Assembly (NCBI RefSeq): GCF_002027705.1
Contig: NZ_MBTG01000012.1
Location: 428,457 to 492,456 of the forward strand
Length of the DNA: 64,000 nt
Direction: 5' to 3'
Origin: Paenibacillus ferrarius
GTDB lineage: Bacteria; Bacillota; Bacilli; Paenibacillales; NBRC-103111
Shown here: piece by piece, positions 27,168 through 35,297 of the stretch
How the letters are laid out: the number at the start of each line of letters is the position of its first letter
Position numbering within the stretch: position 1 is the first letter of the stretch
Notes under the pieces: model-generated
Told to the model about the DNA's origin: nothing
What the model saw: only the letters and a program-made list of their open reading frames with translations
The model's database searches: none
Program-made: the position numbers and the translations under genes

Positions 27168-27599
27168 ATGTCGGTGCCGACAAAGCCAGCCCGCTCTGCA
27201 GATAGCGGTTTGCCCTTGGGCGCAGCGCTCCCTGCGCTGCCGGATTATATGCAAGCCTGCTCAGGGCGTGCATACGTAGAAGCAGACGCAGTCAATGTGC
27301 TTTTGTTCACTTCGATGCATTGCGTGCATTGTATCGATTTGTTGCCTCATATTCAAACGATGGCGGAGAACTACCCGGACTTCTCGTTCCGCCTCTTCTC
27401 TACGGGGGACGAGGAGGATCATCGGAGTATGTCCGAATATTTCAAATGGGAGTTCCCAGTCTACTCCATGGATCAAAGCGATATGGAAGCGTATTTCGCT
27501 ATCACGTTCATGCCCTTTATGATGCTTGCGGATCGCGCAAAAACCGTTGTGGCTAAAGGCGTCATCTATAACGCAGACGATTTTGATCGCTGGATATGA
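27168..27599 (+). CDS. Thioredoxin-like protein with CVHC motif
   Basis: 143 residues from ATG 27168, 6 bases after GGAGAGG. The fold is indicated by VNVLLFTSMHCVHCIDLLP with C52-V-H-C55, close to DsbA/Bdb-type CxHC motifs, and by FMPFMML with a cis-Pro-like position. There is no signal peptide. It sits between the exporter and the Cys-rich peptide gene. CxHC sites favour disulfide formation or exchange, which fits a role in folding the eight-cysteine peptide (inferred). Confidence 0.78.
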   Translation: MSVPTKPARSADSGLPLGAALPALPDYMQACSGRAYVEADAVNVLLFTSMHCVHCIDLLPHIQTMAENYPDFSFRLFSTGDEEDHRSMSEYFKWEFPVYSMDQSDMEAYFAITFMPFMMLADRAKTVVAKGVIYNADDFDRWI

Positions 27600-27630
27600 G
27601 GATGTTGACTAACGAAAGGAGGTGAAAACG

Positions 27631-27810
27631 ATGGCTTGTAATTGTCCTGTTGATGGAGTAGTTCTGGATCAATCTCCATTGGTCTGTTTGGTTGGTTATT
27701 GCACTCATAACGGTAGCAGTTATCCTAAAATTATGTCAGTTACCAAAACATTAGGCTGTAGAGATGGAAGTACTAGCGTTTGTCAGTATCAGGCTGGCTG
27801 CTGCAACTAA
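27631..27810 (+). CDS. Cys-rich 59-residue peptide, probable export substrate
   Basis: The start is ATG 27631, 7 bases after a perfect AAAGGAGGTGA; the frame continues further upstream, but without a ribosome site. 59 residues with eight cysteines (3, 5, 19, 24, 43, 51, 57, 58) and a C-terminal CCN. There is no signal peptide, no double-glycine leader and little charge. A strong hairpin after the gene would stabilise or enrich its mRNA over the downstream genes, as is typical of precursor peptides. I know no matching family. Its neighbours (exporter, two CxxC proteins, MauE-like) suggest a disulfide-rich secreted peptide such as a bacteriocin or signal; this is an inference. Confidence 0.75.
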   Translation: MACNCPVDGVVLDQSPLVCLVGYCTHNGSSYPKIMSVTKTLGCRDGSTSVCQYQAGCCN

Positions 27811-27819
27811 GCAAGACCT

Positions 27820-27847
27820 AGAGAAGGGGACCGCCCCTTCTCTTTAT
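27820..27847 (+). terminator. Attenuating hairpin after Cys-rich peptide gene
   Basis: AGAGAAGGGG-ACCG-CCCCTTCTCT is a perfect 10-bp stem followed by the weak U tract TTATT. It probably lets some transcription through to the next three genes. Confidence 0.75.
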
Positions 27848-27872
27848 TCCGTTCTTGGAGGAGTGAACATCC

Positions 27873-28283
27873 TTGAAAGCTCAATTGATGATCTGCGATC
27901 AGATCGCTAATAATACACAATTGAAAGGTCATGTTTTAGGAACAGTACTGAACTCTCTGACTGTGCCTGTACTGCCTTTCGCCATCGAATTGCATGTGTT
28001 GGTGAAACTGTTTTACTTGCCGCGCGAAGATTCCGTCGACACCGCGTTGTCGATCGCCGATGCCAACGGCGAGATCATCGGGCTTACGCCTGCCACGGTT
28101 CTGCGGAACTACAGGGCTGCTGATCAAATTCCTGGGGTGGACCAAGATTTGACCGTGACACTGGTAGTAACCGAGCCGGGAATCATTCATGTCCGGTGCA
28201 TGTTGAACGGGGAAGAGGCGGCGAGCTATCCATTAACCATCCGTTTGGAAGAATGCCAAGCCTCTCGAACCGACATATGTTAA
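27873..28283 (+). CDS. Beta-sandwich-like protein (DUF6941-like)
   Basis: 136 residues from TTG 27873 with GGAGG 11 bases upstream. The N-terminus MKAQLMICDQI, then LPFAIELHVLVKLFYLPRE and alternating hydrophobic strands to LTIRLEE, resembles DUF6941-type beta-sandwich proteins, whose role is unknown. No signal peptide. Conserved-looking Cys residues are at about 8 and near the C-terminus. It lies between the peptide gene and the MauE-like gene in the same operon; a carrier or immunity role is possible but unsupported. Confidence 0.55.
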   Translation: MKAQLMICDQIANNTQLKGHVLGTVLNSLTVPVLPFAIELHVLVKLFYLPREDSVDTALSIADANGEIIGLTPATVLRNYRAADQIPGVDQDLTVTLVVTEPGIIHVRCMLNGEEAASYPLTIRLEECQASRTDIC

Positions 28284-28314
28284 CATACTGTTACGATGAA
28301 ATGGGTGATCTTAC

Positions 28315-28854
28315 GTGCTCCATTGGCTGGCCTATGTGCTGGATATGGTGATGGCGATCTTATTTTTCATGCCTTTTTATATGAAATTGCTCCGTTTTCC
28401 GAACTTTCGCATGGAAATTTATGCCTACGGCATCCTGCCGCGCTCCCTGATTACGCTAACGGCCATTGTGGTCGCAGCGTTGGAGTTCATTCTTTTCCTT
28501 GCATTCACTTCCGGCCTGTTTGACGTTTGGAAGGAACTGGCCGCTGCCTTGTTGCTCGGCTTGTTTGCCTTGTTCACGTGGCGGAAAATCAGGATGACTG
28601 GCATTGAGGCCTGCGCCTGCTACGGAGAAATTGCCTTTCTGAATCGATACCCGGTTCAGCGGAATTTGATCCTCATCGGACTGTTGACGCTAGGTATGTT
28701 TTTGCACTCAGGGGTCCGTGACCTGAACGTTATTCTCAACTCGCTTCTGTTTGTTATGGCAATGTCGTTTTTTATTGAGCTTGTCCAATTTGCATGGAGC
28801 AAGAAGAAAAGGAGGGAGCATAGTGAGCAGTCTGAGTCTGCTGTCCCTATGTAA
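28315..28854 (+). CDS. MauE/DoxX-like membrane redox protein
   Basis: 179 residues from GTG 28315 with GGGTGAT upstream. Four to five membrane segments (about 5-22, 45-65, 72-90, 115-130, 140-155) and a C-x-C pair (C100, C102) in the sequence EACACYGEIAFLNRYPVQRN, the hallmark of the MauE family. MauE is required for disulfide-rich methylamine dehydrogenase maturation and related proteins accompany thioredoxin-like partners. Here it would pass electrons across the membrane to or from the two CxxC proteins. It overlaps the next gene by 32 bases. Confidence 0.8.
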   Translation: MLHWLAYVLDMVMAILFFMPFYMKLLRFPNFRMEIYAYGILPRSLITLTAIVVAALEFILFLAFTSGLFDVWKELAAALLLGLFALFTWRKIRMTGIEACACYGEIAFLNRYPVQRNLILIGLLTLGMFLHSGVRDLNVILNSLLFVMAMSFFIELVQFAWSKKKRREHSEQSESAVPM

Positions 28855-29233
28855 CTTGACTGGGTTCCTTGCTTGTCTGTTCGCTCTGATCGTTAAAAGG
28901 AGGAAAGAAAGTCGGGATATGGGTACGGCGGTGAATCATGTGAAGTGGTTGTTCCAAGGGCAGGATGAGCTAAAAATATTATTTCTGGATTATGCGGAGC
29001 CGGTATTTAAGCAAGTCGATGCTTTGCTCTCCTCAGGTACTTCAGGCCGATTTATCGTCGTGTTTCATGCACCTGCCTGGCTGCTTGCCGCCAAAGGAAA
29101 GAAGTGGAAGGGCCATGAATTGGTAGATGCCCGAACGATCGATTTTAAAAGCAAAAAAATGATTATCGTGACTAAGAAAAGCAACTATGATATCTATGAG
29201 GAAGTCGTCGCTTTTATGAAATTCATGGCCTAG
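28823..29233 (+). CDS. Membrane-anchored protein of the peptide operon
   Basis: 136 residues from GTG 28823, 6 bases after GGAGGGA. One N-terminal hydrophobic segment (about 2-22) is followed by a basic stretch and a soluble alpha/beta domain (FIVVFHAPAWLLA, KMIIVTKKSNYDIYEEV) that could be a thioredoxin-like fold without the CxxC pair. Unrecognised. In MauE/MauD-type pairs the partner of the membrane protein is a thioredoxin-fold protein with an anchor, which fits its place, but the redox cysteines are absent. Last gene of the operon. Confidence 0.65.
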   Translation: MSSLSLLSLCNLTGFLACLFALIVKRRKESRDMGTAVNHVKWLFQGQDELKILFLDYAEPVFKQVDALLSSGTSGRFIVVFHAPAWLLAAKGKKWKGHELVDARTIDFKSKKMIIVTKKSNYDIYEEVVAFMKFMA

Positions 29234-29437
29234 AGATACGGCAGCATTCTGCTGAATCTCTGGTTTGTGATCAACCTATTTTCTGAGAAGCAGTGAAGCA
29301 GCCCTCAAACCCTTAGCTATCGAGAGATCCCTGAGCGCCGTTACTTGCAGGCTAAGACAGAAGAAGCAGAAGTTGGTAATAATGTTTTTGAAATGCAACG
29401 TATGGCACGTACATTACAATCCAAACGGGAACATGGG

Positions 29438-29459
29438 AGGCTGCCTCGTGCAGCCTTTT
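29438..29459 (+). terminator. Terminator
   Basis: AGGCTGC-CTCGT-GCAGCCT followed by TTT. Confidence 0.65.
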
Positions 29460-29595
29460 GTGTTAACGGAATAATTAGGGATAAGACTAGTGATTTAATT
29501 AATGGTCTTATTTTCCATTTTATGGTATCATGGACGAATGATTGTGGGTCGTGACATCAGAAAATGCTATCGGAGTTTGCTCTATAAACACTTTT

Positions 29596-29625
29596 AAAGG
29601 TTGCCTGTATACTCGGCAACCTTTT
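29596..29625 (+). terminator. Terminator before broken acyltransferase
   Basis: AAAGGTTGCC pairs with GGCAACCTTTT around TGTATACTC. Confidence 0.7.
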
Positions 29626-29737
29626 CTCACCTACCGGACAAGATATCATGAAATATCGTTAAATATTTTACACCCATTTTTTCTTTTAACTAATTGTATT
29701 TTATGTTTCAAAACATCATTGAGGTGGGGTATTATAA

Positions 29738-30603
29738 TTGATACAATCCGTGAGATCTAAGATTTATGAAATGGATATCGTTAGAGCGTTGGCTATTCTT
29801 GCGGTTGTCCTTATTCATTCCACTTCAGATGCAACCGTAGAACCGACTGATGGAAGCTTATCACAAATTATATTTTATGCAATCAACAGGGCGTGTCAAT
29901 TTGCTGTCCCTTTATTTATCCTAATTAGTGGAGTTGTATTATTTTATCAATATTACGAAGACTGGAATTTAAAATCGGCTATTAAGTATTTGAGAAAAAG
30001 AATATGGAGGATAGCCATTCCTTATTACACTGGTTCCCGTTTCTATGACAATGGCAAAACGATGGACCTGGTTTAAGCATTGCTTTATCCCGTTTGGGAT
30101 CCTAATACAAGGGTCTTTATATATATAAAAAAATTGGGTTTCAGATTTACCCCATGTTTCATCATTGTCACCTACATATTTTGCTTACTTTTATTTCGGG
30201 CCTAATCTATGTCGGATTGTTAGTAGCAAGTCACTATTCTAATTTACATTTTGAAAATTCACCCTGGTATGATATTTCAGTTCTTGTATATTCAGTTGGA
30301 ATTGGGGTATCCTTTCTCTGGCTAGGGCACTTATTGTTAATTAATTCATATGCGCCAATTCGTTGGCTTAATTCAATTAGTAGTTGCTCATTTGGTATCT
30401 ATTTGACTCATCCATTTTTACTAAGTACATACAAATATCTCAATAAAGCGCCTGGTTCAATCTGGGGATATAATTTATACACATTGATTGGCTTTCTTAT
30501 AGTTTTTATCGGGTCATGGTATCTTTCTTATGTGTTTCGTAAACTGATAAGCTGGATGATAATGATTTATCAAAAAAGTGGTACTCAAAAATTACAATCC
30601 TAA
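29738..30603 (+). pseudogene. Broken acyltransferase-3 family gene
   Basis: The first part (TTG 29738 to stop 30076) gives the family N-terminus: YEMDIVRALAILAVVLIHS, FAVPLFILISGVVLFYQY and RRIWRIAIPYY-like sequence. The C-terminal membrane helices and ...SFGIYLTHPFLLS appear in another frame (30154-30603). Together they make about 260 residues against 330-380 normally, with frameshifts and in-frame stops around 30050-30150. The family O-acetylates polysaccharides or peptidoglycan; this copy is probably dead. Confidence 0.8.
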
Positions 30604-30737
30604 TAGCCTTGCTACGTTAACATGCAGTTAGCAAAAAGTGAAGTGAGAGCATAAACTTATGAGATTTTCGTCAATGACATGACAAAAGCGAGATGGTCTA
30701 AATTGTTGATACAACGAACAAAGGAGCTGTACCTTAT

Positions 30738-31196
30738 ATGAAACAAATTTCCCTTCGCCAGTCCCAAAATTCAGATATTGAGACAATTGCTAATTTACGA
30801 GCCATTGTACTACGTAATGATTTAACTAGGCTAGGACGGTTCGATGAAGAGAAGGTTCGTCAACGCTTCCGTAATTCATTTGACCCCGTTCACACTTGGA
30901 TTATTGAGTCGGATTCTTCTTTTGTTGGCTGCGTAGCTCTTAAACCAACGTTAGACGGTTATTTATTGGAACATTTTTATGTTCATCCCAATTACCAAGG
31001 TAAAGGGGTCGGCAGTCATGTATTAAAAAAATTGCTTAAACAAAAGGATGTAAAAGGGAAACGTGTAACATTAAATGTCTTACAAGGAAGCTCTGCTAAA
31101 CGTCTTTATGAACGGTTTGGTTTCAAAGTTGATAGTGAGGATCTCATAGACGTTTACATGTCCTTGCATGTAGAGGAAGATATCAGAACCGACTAA
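30738..31196 (+). CDS. GNAT-family N-acetyltransferase
   Basis: 152 residues with AAAGGAG upstream. Acetyl-CoA motif EHFYVHPNYQGKGVGSHVL (about 75-93) and the C-terminal SAKRLYERFGFKVDSEDL. Compact single-domain enzyme of the PhnO/ElaA-like sort; the substrate is unknown. First of three acetyltransferase genes in a row on this strand. Confidence 0.87.
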   Translation: MKQISLRQSQNSDIETIANLRAIVLRNDLTRLGRFDEEKVRQRFRNSFDPVHTWIIESDSSFVGCVALKPTLDGYLLEHFYVHPNYQGKGVGSHVLKKLLKQKDVKGKRVTLNVLQGSSAKRLYERFGFKVDSEDLIDVYMSLHVEEDIRTD

Positions 31197-31297
31197 GTAT
31201 AGTTGTATATAATCAATGTTTCCATTGTCCATTTTTTCCAAAGCATTAAACTGATAGTGGTTCTCATAACTCAATCACAGAGAGGTTTTGATTTGAA

Positions 31298-31849
31298 ATG
31301 AATTTTGGAACATTTCCAGTAGTAAAGACTGAACGATTTCTGCTGCGTCAGATGACAATTGAAGATGCACCTGCGGTATTTGAGATTTTTTCTGATGCAG
31401 ATGTTACAAAAGATATGGGCGAAGACCCCTTTAAAAGTATTGAACAAGCAGAGGATTTAATTCATTTTATGAACAACTTGTTTATTGAAAATAAAGCTAT
31501 CCGCTGGGGAATTATTAATAAAGAGGATAATACTTTAATTGGGACTTGTGGATACAATGGTTGGGAGATTCATCGAGGTTCACGTGGAGAAATAGCCTAT
31601 GATCTGGGCAAAAAATATTGGCGAAAAGGTTATATGACTGAAATATTAAAAAGCTTAATTTCCTTTGGCTTTGAAACAATGGGACTGTATCGAATAGAGG
31701 CATTTACGAATGTAGATGCTACCCCATCTATAAATTTATTGAAAAAAGCTGGTTTTAATCAAGACGGTGTACTTAGAGGATATTCTTCCTCTCAGGGGGT
31801 TTATGTCGATAACCGGTGTTTCTCTCTTTTAAAAAGTGAGTGGAAATAA
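31298..31849 (+). CDS. GNAT acetyltransferase, RimJ/RimL type
   Basis: 183 residues from ATG 31298 with AGAGAGG upstream. The N-terminal KTERFLLRQMTIEDAPAVFEI, the acetyl-CoA region YDLGKKYWRKGYMTEILKSL and the end NLLKKAGFNQDGVLRGY are typical of ribosomal-protein or small-molecule N-acetyltransferases. The next gene starts just downstream and may be cotranscribed. Confidence 0.9.
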   Translation: MNFGTFPVVKTERFLLRQMTIEDAPAVFEIFSDADVTKDMGEDPFKSIEQAEDLIHFMNNLFIENKAIRWGIINKEDNTLIGTCGYNGWEIHRGSRGEIAYDLGKKYWRKGYMTEILKSLISFGFETMGLYRIEAFTNVDATPSINLLKKAGFNQDGVLRGYSSSQGVYVDNRCFSLLKSEWK

Positions 31850-31875
31850 AAATCTGCAAAGATGGGGGTTTATTG

Positions 31876-32781
31876 GTGTTTTCTAATGAAAATCTAGAGG
31901 TTGGAATAGACTTTGCTTATGATTATAAAGAAAATAAAGTTTACAGAGATAGTTTTAATCAACTAGCAACTTTAGTTTTTGGTATTCATTTTGAAGATTG
32001 GTATCAAAAAGGATTCTGGGATGATCGTTATATCTGCCATTCATTCCTCAAAGATCATGAAGTTATTGCCAATGTTTCTGTTAGCAAAATGGACTTAATG
32101 ATAGAAGGTGTAAATAAAAAAGCGATTCAAATTGGAACGGTTATGACTCATCCCGATTACAGAGGGAAAGGCCTTTCTGGTATATTGATGAGGCATGTTC
32201 TCGATATGTACGAGCAAGATTGTGATATCTTCTTCTTATTCGCTAATAGCACTGCAATTGATTTCTATCCAAAGTTTGGATTTGAATCCTTGGGTGAATC
32301 ACAATTTATACTTAACTATCATCCCATTCCCAATGCTGATATCCGTTTACGCAAGCTGAATTGTTCCAACGAGGAAGACTTGGCATTCATTCAAAGAAGG
32401 GTTTTGTCCCGTAGACCTATTTCAGAACAATGTGGTGTTAGCCTTAACCAAGGGCTTTTTATGTTTTATGCAATCAAAGTATTTCCAGAGTCCATCTATT
32501 ACTCGCAAGAGGATGAGGCCATTATCGTCTATCAACAAGAAGGTCATACACTTCGTCTCTATGATGTAGTTAGCCAAGGTGATGTTAATTTAAACCGATT
32601 GCTTAATCATATTGCAAATGAGCAAACAGAATACATTCATTTTCATTTCACACCAGATCAATTCACAGAGAAAGCGCAGCATAAGCTGATGGACAGAAAT
32701 GAGGATAAGCTCTTTATGAAGGCTAACTTTGCTTTAAATAAAAATTTGAAATTCTGTGTACCTGCGTTAGCGCATGCTTAG
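31876..32781 (+). CDS. GNAT acetyltransferase with C-terminal extension
   Basis: 301 residues from GTG 31876, 7 bases after GGGGG; a GTG at 31840 overlapping the previous gene is possible but lacks a ribosome site. The acetyl-CoA motif is GTVMTHPDYRGKGLSGILM (about 90-108), then FYPKFGFESLGES. The 130-residue C-terminal extension with alternating strands resembles Eis-like or two-domain GNAT proteins. The substrate is unknown. A strong terminator follows. Confidence 0.85.
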   Translation: MFSNENLEVGIDFAYDYKENKVYRDSFNQLATLVFGIHFEDWYQKGFWDDRYICHSFLKDHEVIANVSVSKMDLMIEGVNKKAIQIGTVMTHPDYRGKGLSGILMRHVLDMYEQDCDIFFLFANSTAIDFYPKFGFESLGESQFILNYHPIPNADIRLRKLNCSNEEDLAFIQRRVLSRRPISEQCGVSLNQGLFMFYAIKVFPESIYYSQEDEAIIVYQQEGHTLRLYDVVSQGDVNLNRLLNHIANEQTEYIHFHFTPDQFTEKAQHKLMDRNEDKLFMKANFALNKNLKFCVPALAHA

Positions 32782-32803
32782 AATTGAATCAAAATTGCCT
32801 ATA

Positions 32804-32833
32804 AAAAATCCGCCGCAATGGCGGATTTTTGTT
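32804..32833. terminator. Bidirectional terminator after GNAT cluster
   Basis: AAAAATCCGCC-GCAAT-GGCGGATTTTT, followed by GTTTTT. Confidence 0.88.
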
Positions 32834-32979
32834 TTTCAGCGAAATAACAGGGTTGCGTCGTATTTTATTCAAATATTAGTTGCATTTATAGCTCTTATGA
32901 GTCATTTCAATTAATCGGCATCCAAGTATACTTTAGACAGTTAATCTGTTTTGTAGATGAAAGGGAGCGGGAATGAACA

Positions 32980-34347
32980 ATGAGCATTGGCGTTGAATTG
33001 GGGAATGGGGAGCCACAACAGACTAAAGTTCGGAACTTATATGCGGCTGTCTGGCGGTGGCATTTTTATGCGGGGATGATTTTTGCGCCATTCTTAGTCA
33101 TTTTGGCTGTGACGGGTGGAATCTATGTATTCAAACCACAAATTGAGTCCCTCATGTACAAAGATTATTATTATGTGCAGCAAGGACAGCAGCAATTAAC
33201 GGTACAAGAGCAAATTCAGAAAATGAATGCAGCCTATCCGGAAGCGAAATTGAATAAAGTAAAACCATCGTTTGCACCTAATCGTTCTTCTGAATTCGAA
33301 GTGATGAGTGAGGGGAAGTCTTTACTGGTCTATATCAATCCCTACGATGGCCAAGTGTTGGGGGATATTAATCCGGATACGAAGCTCATGCAGCTCATTC
33401 GTGAGTTCCATGGGAAGCTGATGATTGGCAAGACCGGTGATCGCATAATTGAATTATCTGCATGTTGGGCGATGATTCTACTCATCACAGGCCTCTACTT
33501 ATGGTGGCCTAGAGGCAAGCAATCGATCTATGGCATTATTCTTCCACGCATGAATAAAGGAAAACGGACGTTCTGGCGAGATTTGCATGCCGTGACGGCA
33601 TTCTGGCTATCTCTTTTCATAGCGGCACTGATTGTAACAGGACTGCCATGGTCTGGTTTTATGGGTACCTATATGAATAAAGCAGCTACATACCCTGAAG
33701 GCATGTTCTCTTTTGATCAGCGGAAACCGGAGTCTACAGTACCGACCAAGGATGTGGTCAAGAATGTTCCATGGGCCGCGGAGCAGCTTCCTATTCCGAA
33801 TTCAACTCCAGGCGCAAATGGTTCTATTTCGATCGAGCAAGTGATAAATATTGGTAAAAGCAAAGGGCTCGCCCCCGGTTATCAAATTGCTCTTCCAGCA
33901 GGCGAGAAAGGGGTTTACACACTCTATTCGACGACTGCAGATCCGAAGCAGCAAACGACGCTTCATATTGATCAATATAGCGGCAACGTATTGGCAGATC
34001 AGCGATTTCAGGATTTCAGTTTCATGGCCAAAGCCATAACTATAGGAATTGCGCTGCACCAAGGTGAGTACTTTGGAGTCACGAATCAGATTATTTGCTT
34101 ATTGGTTTGCCTGGGTATTATTCTCGTCGCTGCAAGCGGAGTTGTCATGTGGTGGTTAAGAAAACCAGAGGGGAGAGTAGGGGCACCAGCACTGCCAAGA
34201 GACTTCAAAATGGTGAAATGGGTAGCGTTGATGACTATTGGATTAGGAATTGTTTTTCCTTTAGTAGGAATTTCTCTCCTTATTGTTCTGATTTTGGATG
34301 GGTTAGTTCTTCGAAGAGTACCAGCTTTAAAGAAGATTCTAGGTTAA
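32980..34347 (+). CDS. PepSY-associated transmembrane protein (PiuB-like)
   Basis: 455 residues with AAAGGGAG upstream. The N-terminal VWRWHFYAGMIFAPFLVILAVTGGIYVF and the later FWRDLHAVTAFWLSLFIAALIVTGLPW are the two His-containing membrane blocks of the PepSY_TM family. Two PepSY-like extracytoplasmic segments (about 70-110 and 285-340) lie between. Four main membrane helices plus two C-terminal ones. Family members are linked to iron uptake and ferric reduction. The His residues could bind haem. Next to an unknown membrane protein and the cytochrome bd operon. Confidence 0.9.
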   Translation: MSIGVELGNGEPQQTKVRNLYAAVWRWHFYAGMIFAPFLVILAVTGGIYVFKPQIESLMYKDYYYVQQGQQQLTVQEQIQKMNAAYPEAKLNKVKPSFAPNRSSEFEVMSEGKSLLVYINPYDGQVLGDINPDTKLMQLIREFHGKLMIGKTGDRIIELSACWAMILLITGLYLWWPRGKQSIYGIILPRMNKGKRTFWRDLHAVTAFWLSLFIAALIVTGLPWSGFMGTYMNKAATYPEGMFSFDQRKPESTVPTKDVVKNVPWAAEQLPIPNSTPGANGSISIEQVINIGKSKGLAPGYQIALPAGEKGVYTLYSTTADPKQQTTLHIDQYSGNVLADQRFQDFSFMAKAITIGIALHQGEYFGVTNQIICLLVCLGIILVAASGVVMWWLRKPEGRVGAPALPRDFKMVKWVALMTIGLGIVFPLVGISLLIVLILDGLVLRRVPALKKILG

Positions 34348-34396
34348 TCAAGTATACATAATTTATTGAAAATTAAGGGATTGAGGCGATATCTTG

Positions 34397-34966
34397 ATGA
34401 AACGTATCCGCTGCAAAGTATTATTTTTATGGACTTTACTCATTTCTGTTATACCAAGCTTAACCGTTTCTGCACATGAACACGGGGGAGATTCATCAGC
34501 TGAAGGGCTGATGGGTCCTTCGGAGTTAACGATAAATACAAGTATCGTTTCTCTTATATTTGTGGTGTTGGTAGCTGTTGTTCTCATGTTTCATTTAAGA
34601 TCGAAAGGCGCGTATTTATCTAAAATGACCGGCATGATGGCAGCTATGACAATTGCTATGGTATCAAGCTTAGTTGTGGGGACCATAGCGGGCATTCTCA
34701 TGACGACATTGTTTGTTCCAACCGTGATTGGGGTTACTTTTGGTATGTTCGTTGGTTACTTATCGGGAAAATCCTTACATATGTTAGCCTCACTTGACGG
34801 CATGTTGGCTGGCTTAATGGGAGGAATGATGGGCGCCATGTTAGGCGTTATGGTGATCTCCGATTATCCGACACTTACTATTATTTTCATGGATATCGTG
34901 ATGGCGGTATCAATGTTGTTTCTGTATAAGCTGTTGGATCACGAAGAAATAGTCAACGCGGAGTAA
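34397..34966 (+). CDS. Hypothetical membrane protein with His-rich exposed start
   Basis: 189 residues from ATG 34397 (a TTG directly before it is the alternative). Signal-like N-terminus, then the short metal-binding-like AHEHGGD, and four or five membrane segments rich in Met and Gly (LMGGMMGAMLGVMV). Unrecognised. Met/His content and position, 46 bases after the PepSY gene and before the bd oxidase, hint at copper or iron handling; this is only a guess. Confidence 0.75.
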   Translation: MKRIRCKVLFLWTLLISVIPSLTVSAHEHGGDSSAEGLMGPSELTINTSIVSLIFVVLVAVVLMFHLRSKGAYLSKMTGMMAAMTIAMVSSLVVGTIAGILMTTLFVPTVIGVTFGMFVGYLSGKSLHMLASLDGMLAGLMGGMMGAMLGVMVISDYPTLTIIFMDIVMAVSMLFLYKLLDHEEIVNAE

Positions 34967-35045
34967 GTTAATTCGGGCGAGTCTTGCTGTTAACAGACGA
35001 AGTTCATAGTTCTGCTACAGGATATTCAAATCCTCGCCACATTCA

Positions 35046-35087
35046 TTGTGAAAAAAATCACATATCTTCTTGCGTTTCGTTTATAAT
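35046..35087 (+). promoter_or_regulatory. Rex-type box and -10 of the cytochrome bd operon
   Basis: TTGTGAAAAAAATCACAT (35046-35063) matches the Rex consensus TTGTGAA-N4-TTCACAA at 12 of 14 fixed positions. The -10 box TATAAT is at 35082-35087, so the box covers the -35 region, where the NADH-sensing Rex repressor would block transcription when NADH is low. Rex control of cyd genes is known in Bacillales; binding here is inferred. Confidence 0.6.
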
Positions 35088-35141
35088 GCCAATATATCGT
35101 TAATTGCCACTAGAAATTACGCTATGAAGGGATGGATGGCT

Positions 35142-35258
35142 ATGAATCCAAATGATGAAAATAAACGAATTGTTAAGCAGGAAAAGCGGCTGATTATTCT
35201 ATGCATCACCGTAGCGGGCATTATGCTGCTGTCTTTATCCAAGTATCTTTTTAAATAA
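35142..35258 (+). CDS. 38-residue single-helix membrane protein before cydA
   Basis: Starts at ATG 35142 with GAAGGGATGG upstream. 38 residues: a charged N-terminus (NPNDENKRIVKQEKR) then one hydrophobic helix (LIILCITVAGIMLLSLS) and a short basic end. It lies between the operon promoter and cydA, so it is cotranscribed. It does not look like the CydS-type subunit encoded after cydB. It may be an assembly factor or an extra small subunit; unrecognised. Confidence 0.6.
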   Translation: MNPNDENKRIVKQEKRLIILCITVAGIMLLSLSKYLFK

Positions 35259-35297
35259 TAATTGTTATTCAGCCAAGCTTTTGGAGGGGGAATCATC

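Larger units (their letters stand above)
29234..29737 (+). other. Gene-free stretch with two terminators
   Basis: About 500 bases without a supported gene. An AGAGATacgGCAGCA hairpin lies at 29232-29262 without a T run. A frame of about 45 residues reading REIPERRYLQAKTEEAEVG (29309-29365) looks like a coding leftover, but it runs into the hairpin at 29438. The two terminators are listed separately. Confidence 0.5.

Noticed and set aside
29309..29554. Coding-like frame after the peptide operon
   Set aside because: It runs through a terminator hairpin and lacks a start site; treated as a possible remnant only.
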